Shown here one piece after another: positions 7,241 through 15,229 of a stretch of DNA of 50,181 nt. Every line of letters begins with the position of its first letter. The first letter of the stretch is position 1. Origin of the DNA: Alistipes sp. (lineage in GTDB: Bacteria > Bacteroidota > Bacteroidia > Bacteroidales > Rikenellaceae). Under the pieces are notes generated by a model. The model worked only from the letters and a program-made list of their open reading frames with translations. It had not been told where the DNA came from and did not search any database. Position numbers and translations under genes: made by a program. The DNA is taken from contig JAGAMA010000014.1 of NCBI GenBank assembly GCA_017624955.1, positions 1-50,181 on the forward strand. The letters are read 5' to 3'.

Positions 7241-7397
7241 GGCAGATGCCAAAAGAGCCTTGTACCACACTTCGATTAAAAAGGTTTTAACAAGAGCTAT
7301 TTTGAAGCTGCTCGAAGTCTGCGAAGTCCGAAGCATACTTTTTGGTATGTGAGGATTTCGCAGGCAAGGCAGATGCCGAAATAGCCTTGTTAAAACC
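7241..7397. repeat. Structured intergenic block: long hairpin plus direct repeats
   Basis: GGTTTTAACAAG (7283-7294) pairs perfectly with CTTGTTAAAACC (7386-7397) and, after one bulged A, GCTATTT pairs with AAATAGC, giving a 19-bp stem. Inside lies CTGCGAAGTCC (7318-7328) with GGATTTCGCAG (7353-7363), capped by CATAC/GTATG. GGCAGATGCC followed by AGCCTTGT-like sequence occurs twice (7241 and 7368). With the decamer array it fills the 368-nt gap between the convergent ppdK and def genes. No ORF is supported here. Confidence 0.75.
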
Positions 7398-7400
7398 ATT

Positions 7401-7946
7401 TTATTTGGTTTTGTAGGCCGCACGATACTTACCCTTCGACATGGCCAGCAGCTTGCTCTTTAAGAGCTGGCGGCGCAGCGGTGCCAGGCGGTCGGTAAAG
7501 ACCGTGCCGTCGAGGTGGTCGTACTCGTGCTGAATGACGCGGGCACGGAAGCCCTCGAAGAGTTCGTCGTGCTCCTCGAAATTCTCATCCAGGTAGCGCA
7601 TCCGGATCGCCAACGGGCGACGCACATCCTCGTGCAGACCCGGCAGCGAGAGACACCCCTCGTTAAAGAGACCGGTCTCCTCCGACACCTCGTAGATCTC
7701 GGGATTGATGAAGGCGCGGCGATAATCCTTGCACGCTTCATCCTCCTCGCCCCAAGGCGAGCAATCCACCACAAAGAGGCGCAAATTTTTGCCAATCTGC
7801 GGGGCAGCCAGACCCACACCCTCGGCTGCATCCATCGTCAGGAACATATCCTCGATGAGCTTCTTCAGATCGGGATAATCCTCCCCGATCTCCACGGAGG
7901 GTTTACGCAACACCTCCGAGCCAAAAATCACAATTGGGTAGATCAT
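7401..7946 (-). CDS. def: Peptide deformylase
   Basis: Removes the formyl group from the N-terminal methionine of new proteins, as a metal-dependent enzyme in the cytoplasm. All three family motifs are intact: GVGLAAPQIG (43-52), EGCLSLPG with metal ligand C98, and HEYDHLDG with H140, E141 and H144. The 181-aa length is usual. The start codon overlaps the end of ruvX by 4 nt, a sign of translational coupling. It is the last gene of the glyS-ruvX-def unit. The structured block at 7241-7397 directly follows its stop and may act as its transcript end. Confidence 0.97.
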   Translation of the reverse strand: MIYPIVIFGSEVLRKPSVEIGEDYPDLKKLIEDMFLTMDAAEGVGLAAPQIGKNLRLFVVDCSPWGEEDEACKDYRRAFINPEIYEVSEETGLFNEGCLSLPGLHEDVRRPLAIRMRYLDENFEEHDELFEGFRARVIQHEYDHLDGTVFTDRLAPLRRQLLKSKLLAMSKGKYRAAYKTK

Positions 7947-8359
7947 TTCGTTCCAAATTGCATGTAATCCTCCAAAATAATCGTGGCCGCAATCTTATCC
8001 ACCACCGCCTTATCGCGGCGGGCCATCTTCTTCATACCTCCGTCAATCATCGCCCGATGGGCCAAGACCGAGGTGAATCGCTCGTCGTAGAAGAGCACCT
8101 CCTTATCGGGATAGGCGGCCTTCAGACGGCGCGAAAGAGGCTCGATAAAACGCCAGGTCTCCGACGGGCTGCCGTCCATCTGCTGGGGCTTACCCAGCAC
8201 GATGGTCGTCACATCCTCACGGCTGAAGTAGTCGGCCAAAAAGCGTTCCAACTGCTTCGTCTCGACCGTAGCCAATCCCCCCGCAATGAGGCGCAGGGGA
8301 TCACTCACGGCCAAGCCCGTGCGGCGCACGCCGTAGTCGATGGCAATGATGCGGCCCAT
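7943..8359 (-). CDS. ruvX: Putative pre-16S rRNA nuclease / Holliday junction resolvase RuvX (YqgF)
   Basis: An RNase H-fold nuclease of 138 aa that in E. coli helps process the 5' end of 16S rRNA; a role in recombination has also been proposed. The first strand carries the catalytic-type Asp in AIDYGVRRTGLAVSD. The middle has VLGKPQQMDGSPS, and the end holds the FYDERFTS motif and the KIAATIILEDYM helix. It lies 7 nt downstream of glyS and overlaps def by 4 nt, so all three are probably one transcript. Nothing odd is seen in length or motifs. Confidence 0.93.
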   Translation of the reverse strand: MGRIIAIDYGVRRTGLAVSDPLRLIAGGLATVETKQLERFLADYFSREDVTTIVLGKPQQMDGSPSETWRFIEPLSRRLKAAYPDKEVLFYDERFTSVLAHRAMIDGGMKKMARRDKAVVDKIAATIILEDYMQFGTK

Positions 8360-8366
8360 CGGCGTT

Positions 8367-9911
8367 TTAGAGGTTCAGTTTCTTAAAGAGTTTACGGTAC
8401 GAGCACTCCTCGTCCACCATGCGGCGCAGCTCCGAGATCGCAACACGCTCCTGCTGCATCGTATCGCGGTGGCGTACCGTGACAGTGCCATCCTCGAGGG
8501 TCTGGCCATCGACCGTCACGCAGAACGGCGTACCGATGGCATCCTGGCGGCGGTAGCGCTTACCTACCGAGTCCTTCTCGTCGTAAACGACGTTGTAGTC
8601 GTACTTCAGCTCATCGACGATCTTACGAGCCACCTCGGGCATACCGTCCTTCTTCACGAGCGGCAGCACGGCCACCTTAACGGGAGCCAACGCAGCGGGG
8701 AACTTCAGCACGATGCGCTGATCGCCACCCTCCAGCTGCTCCTCGGTATAGGCTGCCGACATCACCTGCAGGAACATACGGTCCACACCGATCGAGGTCT
8801 CTACGACATAGGGAACGTAGCTCTCGTTCGTCTCGGGATCGAAGTACTGAATCTTCTTGCCCGAGAACTTCTGGTGGTTCGACAGGTCGAAATCCGTACG
8901 CGAGTGGATACCCTCCACCTCCTTGAAGCCGAAGGGGAAGTTGTACTCTACGTCGGTGGCGGCGTTGGCGTAGTGGGCCAGCTTGTCGTGGTCGTGGAAG
9001 CGGTAGTTCTCATCACCGAAGCCCAGGGCACGGTGCCAAGCCATACGCGTCTCCTTCCACTTGTTCCACCACTCCATCTCGGTACCGGGGCGCACGAAGA
9101 ACTGCATCTCCATCTGCTCGAACTCGCGCATGCGGAAGATGAACTGACGGGCTACGATCTCGTTGCGGAAGGCCTTACCGATCTGTGCAATACCGAAGGG
9201 GAGCTTCATGCGGCCCGTCTTCTGCACATTGAGGAAGTTCACGAAGATACCCTGTGCCGTCTCGGGACGGAGGTAGATCGTGTTGGCACCCTCGGCCGTC
9301 GAACCCATCTGGGTCGAGAACATGAGGTTGAACTGGCGCACCTCGGTCCAGTTGCGCGTACCCGAAATGGGGCAGACGATCTCGCAATCGAGGATGATCT
9401 GGCGCAGCTCGTTCAGGTCGTTGTTGTTCAGTGCCTCGGCAAAGCGGTTATGCACCTCATCGCGCTTGGCGGCAACCTCCAACACGCGGGGCGAGGTGGC
9501 ACGGTACTGCTCCTCGTTGAACTGATCCTTGAAACGCTTCCGCGCCTTCTCGACCTCCTTCTCGATCTTCTCGTCCTGCTTGGCCATCCAATCCTCGATC
9601 AGCACATCGGCACGATAGCGTTTCTTCGAGTCCTTGTTGTCGATCAGCGGGTCGTTGAAAGCGCCCACATGGCCCGATGCCTCCCACGTCTTGGGGTGCA
9701 TGAAGATAGCGGCATCCAGACCCACGATATTTTCGTGGAGCTTCACCATCGAATCCCACCAATAGCGCTTGATGTTATTCTTCAGCTCGACACCGTTCTG
9801 ACCGTAGTCATACACAGCGCCCAGACCATCGTAGATCTCGCTCGAGGGGAATACAAAACCGTACTCCTTGCAGTGAGCGACCAATTTCTTAAAGAGTTCT
9901 TCCTGTGTCAT
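8367..9911 (-). CDS. glyS: Glycine-tRNA ligase, homodimeric type
   Basis: Charges tRNA-Gly. At 514 aa in a single chain this is the dimeric, eukaryote/archaea-like class II form rather than the alpha2beta2 enzyme of E. coli. It opens with the typical region containing SSEIYDGLGAVYDYG. The catalytic core has RPETAQGIF and FRNEIVARQFIFRMREFEQ, and the C-terminal anticodon-binding domain begins near APVKVAVLPL. The -7 element TACCTTTG lies 35 nt upstream on this strand. It is first of three genes, followed by ruvX and def. Confidence 0.97.
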   Translation of the reverse strand: MTQEELFKKLVAHCKEYGFVFPSSEIYDGLGAVYDYGQNGVELKNNIKRYWWDSMVKLHENIVGLDAAIFMHPKTWEASGHVGAFNDPLIDNKDSKKRYRADVLIEDWMAKQDEKIEKEVEKARKRFKDQFNEEQYRATSPRVLEVAAKRDEVHNRFAEALNNNDLNELRQIILDCEIVCPISGTRNWTEVRQFNLMFSTQMGSTAEGANTIYLRPETAQGIFVNFLNVQKTGRMKLPFGIAQIGKAFRNEIVARQFIFRMREFEQMEMQFFVRPGTEMEWWNKWKETRMAWHRALGFGDENYRFHDHDKLAHYANAATDVEYNFPFGFKEVEGIHSRTDFDLSNHQKFSGKKIQYFDPETNESYVPYVVETSIGVDRMFLQVMSAAYTEEQLEGGDQRIVLKFPAALAPVKVAVLPLVKKDGMPEVARKIVDELKYDYNVVYDEKDSVGKRYRRQDAIGTPFCVTVDGQTLEDGTVTVRHRDTMQQERVAISELRRMVDEECSYRKLFKKLNL

Positions 9912-9946
9912 GTTCTATGTAGTGTTAATATTTTTTCTCTAAAGGG

Positions 9947-9954
9947 CAAAGGTA
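9947..9954 (-). promoter_or_regulatory. -7 element of the glyS unit
   Basis: Read on the minus strand the bases are TACCTTTG, a match to TAnnTTTG, 35 nt before the glyS ATG. No clear -33 element is seen. Confidence 0.5.
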
Positions 9955-9965
9955 CGAAAAAGTGT

Positions 9966-9991
9966 ATAAAAAAAGGGACTAAAGTCCCTTT
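9966..9991 (-). terminator. Terminator of the acpP-fabF-rnc-radC unit
   Basis: AAAGGGACT (9972-9980) and AGTCCCTTT (9983-9991) form a 9-bp stem. On the minus strand it is followed by a T-run (A-run at 9968-9974 on the plus strand), as expected after radC. Confidence 0.85.
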
Positions 9992-10015
9992 AATTTTTAT
10001 GCCTATCGATCGATT

Positions 10016-10648
10016 TTACAACAAGCCTCCCCGTTTGAAGGAAAAATCGCCTTCGCGGGCAATAATCAGATGATCCAGCAGCCGAATATCGAAGAGCGCG
10101 GCAGCCTCCTTCAGGCGGCGTGTCAGGCGACGATCCGCCTCGCTCGCCTCGGCCGCTCCCGAGGGGTGATTATGCACCAGGACAAGCCGCGTGGAGAGCA
10201 ACTCCAAAGCGCGCTTGACGATCAGTTTATGATCCACAACCGTCCCCTGTACACCGCCCTGGCTCACCTTTTGGCACTCGATCACGCGGTTCGAATGGGT
10301 CAGGTAGATCGCCCAGCACTCCTCGTACTTCAGCCCCTCCAGGCGCGGGCGCATGATGCGCACCACATCGTCGCTTGTCGTGATCACCTCGGCGATGCCC
10401 TCTCCCTCGGCAGCCGCTACCCTACGCCCCAGCTCCGCAGCCACATGCAAACGACGAGCCCGCGAGAGCCCCAGCCCGCCGATCATCCGCAGTCGGGCAC
10501 GCTCCTCGCGCACCAAAGCCGTGAGCGACCCACAAGCCGCCAACAGCTCATGCGCCACCCGCTCGTCCTCCACCAGGAGGGCGACAAGCTCCTCATCGCT
10601 CAGCGTTTGCACGCCTCGCGCATCCATCTTATCGGTGATATGATTCAT
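10016..10648 (-). CDS. radC: RadC family protein (JAB/MPN domain)
   Basis: A 210-aa member of the RadC family. The N-terminal helix-hairpin-helix-like region (about 15-75) contains LRMIGGLGLSRARRL. The JAB1/MPN metalloprotease-like domain holds VHNHPSG followed by a Ser and Asp (SEADRRLT) and then LDHLII. The cellular role is unclear: the name comes from a DNA repair phenotype that was later reassigned to another gene. It is the last gene of the acpP-fabF-rnc unit, 15 nt after rnc, and a terminator follows. It is not a mobile-element-linked copy as far as the neighbours show. Confidence 0.92.
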   Translation of the reverse strand: MNHITDKMDARGVQTLSDEELVALLVEDERVAHELLAACGSLTALVREERARLRMIGGLGLSRARRLHVAAELGRRVAAAEGEGIAEVITTSDDVVRIMRPRLEGLKYEECWAIYLTHSNRVIECQKVSQGGVQGTVVDHKLIVKRALELLSTRLVLVHNHPSGAAEASEADRRLTRRLKEAAALFDIRLLDHLIIAREGDFSFKRGGLL

Positions 10649-10663
10649 ATAAAAAAAGGCGCA

Positions 10664-11473
10664 TTATTGCGCCATACGTTGCTCTTCGTCACCACCCTTG
10701 CGACGCTCCATGCGGTCCACGCGGTCCAGCATCGAGGCGCACTGTTCGTCGCTCATAAAGGATGCCACCGAGAAGGCGGCCTTCTGCTCGGCCTCCTTTT
10801 TCGAGTCGCCTGCACCGTGCCCCATCTCCATCCCGTCGATCATGACCTTCGTGTAGAAAACCGGATGGTTCGGCTTGTAATCCTTGTCGCGCTCCGTATC
10901 GAAACGGATCTGGTGGTGGTTCTTCTGACACCACTCAATCAGGCGGCTCTTGAAGTCGGTCTCCGAATCCGAGAGGCGCTCGACATTCAGATACCGGGCA
11001 TAGATCTTATTGATCAGCAGGCGATTGACAAAATCATAACCCTGATCCAGGTAGATCGCCCCCATCATCGCCTCAAAGGCATCGCCGAAGATGTGTTTTT
11101 GCGAAGCGCCCTGTACATGGTTCGAGATCACATAGCGATCCAGCCCCAGCTCCTCGGCCAGGTGGTTCAACGATTGGCGCGAGACGATCTTCGAGCGCAG
11201 CTGCGTCAGGAAGCCCTCGTCGCGGTCGGGATATTCGATAAAGAGGTAGTCCGAAGTCACGGCCTCGATGACCGCATCGCCCAGATACTCCAAGCGTTCG
11301 TTGTTGATGGGTTGGCGACCCTCCACAGTGACCGAAGCCGACTTGTGGATCAGAGCCAATTTGTAAAGCTCGATGTTGCTCGGCAGGAAACCGAACAGAT
11401 CATCGACCATGGCATAGAATTGCTTATCCTGCCCGAAACGACGACGGATAGGCCGTAACAAAAAATCAAACAC
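10664..11473 (-). CDS. rnc: Ribonuclease III
   Basis: Cuts double-stranded RNA, including the rRNA precursor and structured mRNAs. The catalytic signature NERLEYLGDAV is at 58-68, and the second acidic site lies in the GDAFEAMMGAIYLD region. A double-stranded RNA-binding domain covers about 170-250, with NHPVFYTKVMIDG and SKKEAEQKAA. The 269-aa length is slightly above the E. coli enzyme (226) because of N- and C-terminal extensions. It lies 4 nt after fabF; the acpP-fabF-rnc order is widespread in bacteria. Confidence 0.97.
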   Translation of the reverse strand: MFDFLLRPIRRRFGQDKQFYAMVDDLFGFLPSNIELYKLALIHKSASVTVEGRQPINNERLEYLGDAVIEAVTSDYLFIEYPDRDEGFLTQLRSKIVSRQSLNHLAEELGLDRYVISNHVQGASQKHIFGDAFEAMMGAIYLDQGYDFVNRLLINKIYARYLNVERLSDSETDFKSRLIEWCQKNHHQIRFDTERDKDYKPNHPVFYTKVMIDGMEMGHGAGDSKKEAEQKAAFSVASFMSDEQCASMLDRVDRMERRKGGDEEQRMAQ

Positions 11474-11477
11474 GGCG

Positions 11478-12743
11478 CTACTCGGCTTTTTCGGGTTGGT
11501 ATCTCTTCAGAATGAGCGTCGAGTTATGGCCACCGAAACCGAACGTGTTGCTCAGCGCGTAGTTCACCTTGCGGCGCTGGGCCTTGTCGAGCGTCAGGTT
11601 CAGGTTCTCGGGAATCTCGGGATCGCGCTCACGGCAATTGATCGTCGGAGGCACCACGCCACGCGTGAGGGCCATCACACAGGCCAGCGCCTCCACAGCG
11701 CCCGTAGCGCCCAGCAGGTGGCCGTGCATCGACTTCGTGGAGGAGATGTTGATCGAGGGCAGCGCCTCGCCAAAGACCTCCATCAAAGCCTTGATTTCGG
11801 CTACATCGCCCAGCGGGGTCGAAGTGCCGTGTACGTTGATGTAGTCGATCTTGTCGGGCGTGATGCCGGCATCGCGCAGGGCATCGCGCATCGACTTGAT
11901 TGCACCGCGACCCTCGGGGTGCGGAGCCGTAAAGTGGTAAGCATCAGCCGAGTTGCCACCGCCGACCACCTCGCAATAGATCTTTGCACCGCGCGCCAGG
12001 GCGTGCTCCAACTCCTCGAAGACGAAGGCTCCGGCGCCCTCGCCCACCACAAAACCGTCGCGGTTCTTATCGAAGGGGCTTGAGGCATGCTCGTAGTCGT
12101 CGTTGCGGGTCGAGAGGGCCTGCATGGCGTTGAAGGCACCGACGGTCACCTCATTGACCGTGGCATCCGAGCCGACCGCCACAATCACATCGGCGCGACC
12201 GTAACGGATCGTCTCCATGGCGTTGATCATGGCGTGGTTCGACGAGGCGCAGGCCGAAACTACCGAGTAGTTGGGGCCCATGAAGCCGTGCTTCATCGAG
12301 ATAAAGCCGGCCGCAATGTCGATGATCATGCGGGGTACAAAGAAAGGGCTAAACCGAGGGGTGTTACCACCCTCGGCATAGCCCACAGATTCGTCAAAGA
12401 AGGATTTTACGCCTCCTATACCCGAACTCGAAATCACACCGCACTGCTCCAGATCGAGCTTCGAAAAATCGAATGCGGCATCCTCGATCGCCTGATCGGC
12501 TGCGATCAGGGCATACTGCGTAAAGAGGTCGTAGCGACGGGCCTCCTTGCGATCGAAGTAGTCGTTCGGATCGTAATCTTTGATTTCGCAAGCAAATTTG
12601 GTCTTAAACTTTTCGGTATCGAAATGGGTTATCGGGGCGGCAGCCGAATGGCCCGCCTCCAAATTCGTAAAGTACTCTTCAATGGTCTTACCCAGGGGGT
12701 TAATCGTGCCAATTCCGGTAATTACAACTCGTCTCTCTGCCAT
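11478..12743 (-). CDS. fabF: Beta-ketoacyl-ACP synthase II
   Basis: Condenses malonyl-ACP with an acyl-ACP in the elongation cycle of fatty-acid synthesis. The thiolase-fold catalytic triad is complete: C165 in VVSACASS, H305 in NVHGTSTPLGD and H342 in KSMHGHLLGATG, with K337. The 421-aa length is normal. It lies 55 nt downstream of acpP, its substrate carrier, and 4 nt upstream of rnc, so all are probably one transcript from the promoter ahead of acpP. No unusual residue is seen around the active site. Confidence 0.98.
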   Translation of the reverse strand: MAERRVVITGIGTINPLGKTIEEYFTNLEAGHSAAAPITHFDTEKFKTKFACEIKDYDPNDYFDRKEARRYDLFTQYALIAADQAIEDAAFDFSKLDLEQCGVISSSGIGGVKSFFDESVGYAEGGNTPRFSPFFVPRMIIDIAAGFISMKHGFMGPNYSVVSACASSNHAMINAMETIRYGRADVIVAVGSDATVNEVTVGAFNAMQALSTRNDDYEHASSPFDKNRDGFVVGEGAGAFVFEELEHALARGAKIYCEVVGGGNSADAYHFTAPHPEGRGAIKSMRDALRDAGITPDKIDYINVHGTSTPLGDVAEIKALMEVFGEALPSINISSTKSMHGHLLGATGAVEALACVMALTRGVVPPTINCRERDPEIPENLNLTLDKAQRRKVNYALSNTFGFGGHNSTLILKRYQPEKAE

Positions 12744-12798
12744 GATAAAAGTTTAAGTATACAAAGAACTTGCCGCGAAAAGCTTCGCTAAAGCTAAA

Positions 12799-13035
12799 TT
12801 ATTTCTTCTGAGCCTCGATGAAAGCGATAGCATCGCCTACGGTCGAGATCTTCTCGGCTGCCTCATCGGGAATCTCGAGGTCGAAAGCGCGCTCGAACTC
12901 CATGATCAGCTCTACGGTATCCAGCGAATCGGCACCCAGATGGTTCGTGAAGCTGGCTTCGGGTACTACCTCCGACTCCTTAACACCCAGTTTGTCAACG
13001 ATGATCTCGACAACTTTAGCTTGAATTTCAGACAT
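12799..13035 (-). CDS. acpP: Acyl carrier protein
   Basis: A 78-aa acidic carrier of growing fatty acyl chains. The phosphopantetheine attachment serine is S37 in [15 protein letters not shown]. Length and motif spacing are standard. It is the first gene of the acpP-fabF-rnc-radC unit, with the promoter at 13099-13132 giving a leader of about 60 nt. It is divergent from pepE, and their promoters share the same 174-bp region. Confidence 0.98.
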   Translation of the reverse strand: MSEIQAKVVEIIVDKLGVKESEVVPEASFTNHLGADSLDTVELIMEFERAFDLEIPDEAAEKISTVGDAIAFIEAQKK

Positions 13036-13098
13036 GACTTTAAGTTTTTAGTTAAACAAATATTTGGTATAGAATCTATTTTCCTACCCAATTTGGGG

Positions 13099-13132
13099 CA
13101 AAAATAACACTTTTTTTATTACTTTTGACAAA
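13099..13132 (-). promoter_or_regulatory. acpP promoter
   Basis: On the minus strand TTTG (13129-13132), a 22-nt gap, then TATTTTTG (13099-13106). It overlaps the pepE -7 element on the other strand. Confidence 0.6.
13120..13127 (+). promoter_or_regulatory. -7 element of pepE
   Basis: TACTTTTG fits TAnnTTTG. A TTTG lies at 13092-13095 but 24 nt away, longer than usual. It sits inside the acpP promoter, so the two divergent promoters may compete. Confidence 0.45.
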
Positions 13133-13209
13133 AGAGCACGATTTTTTTATGCCAATTTTTTCGACATTTAGAACAATCGAACGCAAAACAAACTAAACAA
13201 CAGATACTT

Positions 13210-13917
13210 ATGAAACTGCTGCTTATCTCAAATTCTACCAACGCAGGGGAGGAGTACCTGCGCTACCCGCTTCCCCAGATCGAAAATTTCCTGCAGGGCA
13301 TCCGCGAGATCGTCTTTGTTCCCTACGCCGCCGTCACCTTCTCCTACGCCGCTTACGAAAAGAAGGTGCAGGCTCGTCTGGCCGAGATCGGCATCCGCGT
13401 TAAGTCGGTACACCGCGCCAAGGATCCCGCAAAGATGATCCGCGAGGCGGAGGCGATCTGTGTCGGTGGCGGTAACACCTTTGCCCTGACCAAGAAGATG
13501 CAGGAGCAGGGTCTCATGAAGGCCATCCTGAAGAAGATCAAGGCCGGAACGCCCTATGTCGGTTGGTCGGCAGGTTCGAACGTAAGTTGCCCGACAATCT
13601 GCACGACGAACGACATGCCGATCGTGGAGCCCGAGTCGTTCCGCGCCATTGGTGCCATCCCCTTCCAGATCAACCCCCACTACCTCGATGCCAATCCCGA
13701 GGGTCATGCCGGCGAGACGCGCGAGCAGCGCATCCTGGAGTACATCGAGGCCAACCCGAAGCGTTGGGTGGTGGGTCTGCGCGAGGGTTGCATCCTGCGT
13801 TACGAGAATGAGAAACTGGAGCTGATCGGTCAGCGTCCGATGCGCATCTTCAAGAAGGGCATCGCCCCCTATGAGGTGCAGGCGGGCGACGATCTGTCGT
13901 TCCTATTTAATAAATAG
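13210..13917 (+). CDS. pepE: Dipeptidase E (alpha-aspartyl dipeptidase, S51)
   Basis: Cleaves dipeptides with an N-terminal aspartate in the cytoplasm. The catalytic residues fall at the same numbers as in the Salmonella enzyme: S120 in GWSAGS, D135 in TTNDMP and H157 in NPHYLD. The 235-aa length is typical, and ICVGGGNTF (83-91) is the conserved stretch before the nucleophile. The next gene starts 2 nt after its stop, so pepE, the prephenate dehydrogenase gene and yraN are likely one transcript. Aspartate release fits amino-acid metabolism in a peptide-using gut anaerobe (inference). Confidence 0.95.
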   Translation: MKLLLISNSTNAGEEYLRYPLPQIENFLQGIREIVFVPYAAVTFSYAAYEKKVQARLAEIGIRVKSVHRAKDPAKMIREAEAICVGGGNTFALTKKMQEQGLMKAILKKIKAGTPYVGWSAGSNVSCPTICTTNDMPIVEPESFRAIGAIPFQINPHYLDANPEGHAGETREQRILEYIEANPKRWVVGLREGCILRYENEKLELIGQRPMRIFKKGIAPYEVQAGDDLSFLFNK

Positions 13918-13919
13918 GT

Positions 13920-14762
13920 ATGAAAGTTTTTATTGCCGGTCTGGGTCTGATCGGAGGTTCGCTGTCGTTGGCGCTCAAGGATCGCGGCCTGGCCGATGAG
14001 ATCCTGGGCATGGAGATTGGCCGGGAGCGCGCGGCCGAGGCGTTGGAGCTGGGTCTGGCGGATCGCATCGTCTCGTTCGAGGAGGGTGTCGAGGAGGCCG
14101 ACCTGACGGTGCTGGCCACCCCCGTCGATACAATTCCGCTCATGGCCGTCAAGGCGCTGAACCGTGTGCGTGAACCGCAGGTAGTCATCGACCTCGGCTC
14201 GACGAAGGGCGAGTTGTGCGAGGTGATCGAGCAGCACGCCAATCGCGGTCGCTTTGTCGCCGTGCACCCGATGTGGGGTACGGAGTACAGCGGTCCGCGT
14301 GCCGCCGTACATGGTGCTTTTGCAGGGCGCACGACGGTCATCTGCGAGCGTGAGAAGTGCGACGAGGATGCCCTCTACACGATCGAGGAGCTCTTCCGCG
14401 CCCTCGAAACGCCGCTGATCTACATGGGTGCCGAGGAGCACGACCTGCACACGGCCTACGTTTCGCACATCTCGCACATCACCTCCTTTGCGCTGGCCAA
14501 CACCGTCCTGGAGAAGGAGCGCGAGGATCGCCACATCTTCGATTTGGCGGGCGGTGGTTTTGAGAGCACGGTACGTCTGGCAAAGAGCTCTTCGACAACC
14601 TGGGTGCCGATCCTCCTGCAGAACAAATACAACGTGCTGGATGTCCTGCGCGAGCACATTCATCAGCTGCAACTCATGCGGCGCATGATTGAGCGCGACG
14701 ACAAGGAGGGGCTCGGGGAGATGATCGATCGAGCCAACTCGATCCAGCGCATCATTCACTAA
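13920..14762 (+). CDS. Prephenate dehydrogenase
   Basis: NAD(P)-dependent enzyme of tyrosine synthesis that turns prephenate into 4-hydroxyphenylpyruvate. The Rossmann motif GLGLIGGSLSLAL is at about 7-19. The substrate region HPMWGTEYSGPRAA and the helical C-terminal domain with HTAYVSHISH follow. At 280 aa it is the single-domain form, without fused chorismate mutase or a regulatory ACT domain. It could be named tyrA, but I leave the symbol open because of the naming differences in this phylum. It is between pepE (2 nt) and yraN (10 nt). Confidence 0.9.
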   Translation: MKVFIAGLGLIGGSLSLALKDRGLADEILGMEIGRERAAEALELGLADRIVSFEEGVEEADLTVLATPVDTIPLMAVKALNRVREPQVVIDLGSTKGELCEVIEQHANRGRFVAVHPMWGTEYSGPRAAVHGAFAGRTTVICEREKCDEDALYTIEELFRALETPLIYMGAEEHDLHTAYVSHISHITSFALANTVLEKEREDRHIFDLAGGGFESTVRLAKSSSTTWVPILLQNKYNVLDVLREHIHQLQLMRRMIERDDKEGLGEMIDRANSIQRIIH

Positions 14763-14772
14763 AGTTCACGCC

Positions 14773-15159
14773 ATGGAGCGGCACGAAACAGCGCGTGGGC
14801 GCATCGGACGGCTCGGCGAGGAGGCAACAGTCAACCACCTCCGCAGGCTGGGCTATGAGATTTGCGCCCGCAACTGGCGCAGTGGCTCTTACGAGATCGA
14901 TATTGTGGCACGTCGCTACGATGTGTTGCACATCATCGAGGTCAAGACCCGCCAAGCCGATGGCCTCACCACCCCCGAGGAGGCGCTCACCGAGGATAAG
15001 ATCCGCTCGCTGCATCGTGCGGCGCGGATCTACATGGGCGTTTATGCCCGCCGCTATGAGGGGTTTGAGGTGCAGTTCGACCTGGCCTCGGTGCTTGTCG
15101 CCAAGGATGAAACGATGCAGGTCGAGCTGACCGAACGGGTGGCCGACTTTGGTTGGTAG
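14773..15159 (+). CDS. YraN family (UPF0102) nuclease-fold protein
   Basis: A 128-aa protein of the UPF0102 family, which has a restriction-endonuclease-like fold but no firmly assigned function. Seen are the opening GRLGEEATVNHLRRLGYEI, the acidic SYEIDIVARR segment and the EVKTRQ motif (about 56-61), together the D-ExK core of the fold. It is third in the pepE unit. After its stop comes a promoter for waaA rather than a terminator. Confidence 0.88.
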   Translation: MERHETARGRIGRLGEEATVNHLRRLGYEICARNWRSGSYEIDIVARRYDVLHIIEVKTRQADGLTTPEEALTEDKIRSLHRAARIYMGVYARRYEGFEVQFDLASVLVAKDETMQVELTERVADFGW

Positions 15160-15168
15160 GGCCGTTTG

Positions 15169-15200
15169 TTTGCCTTTTTGATTTATTTGTATTATTTTTG
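15169..15200 (+). promoter_or_regulatory. waaA promoter
   Basis: TTTG at 15169-15172, TTTG at 15177-15180 and TATTTTTG at 15193-15200, with gaps of 4 and 12 nt. The outer TTTG stands 20 nt from the -7 element. Confidence 0.75.
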
Positions 15201-15229
15201 CCACGCAAATTAGCAACAAGGTAGTTAGC

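Noticed and set aside
8340-10073. 577-codon open frame antisense to glyS
   Set aside because: Shadow frame; glyS motifs are complete on the minus strand.
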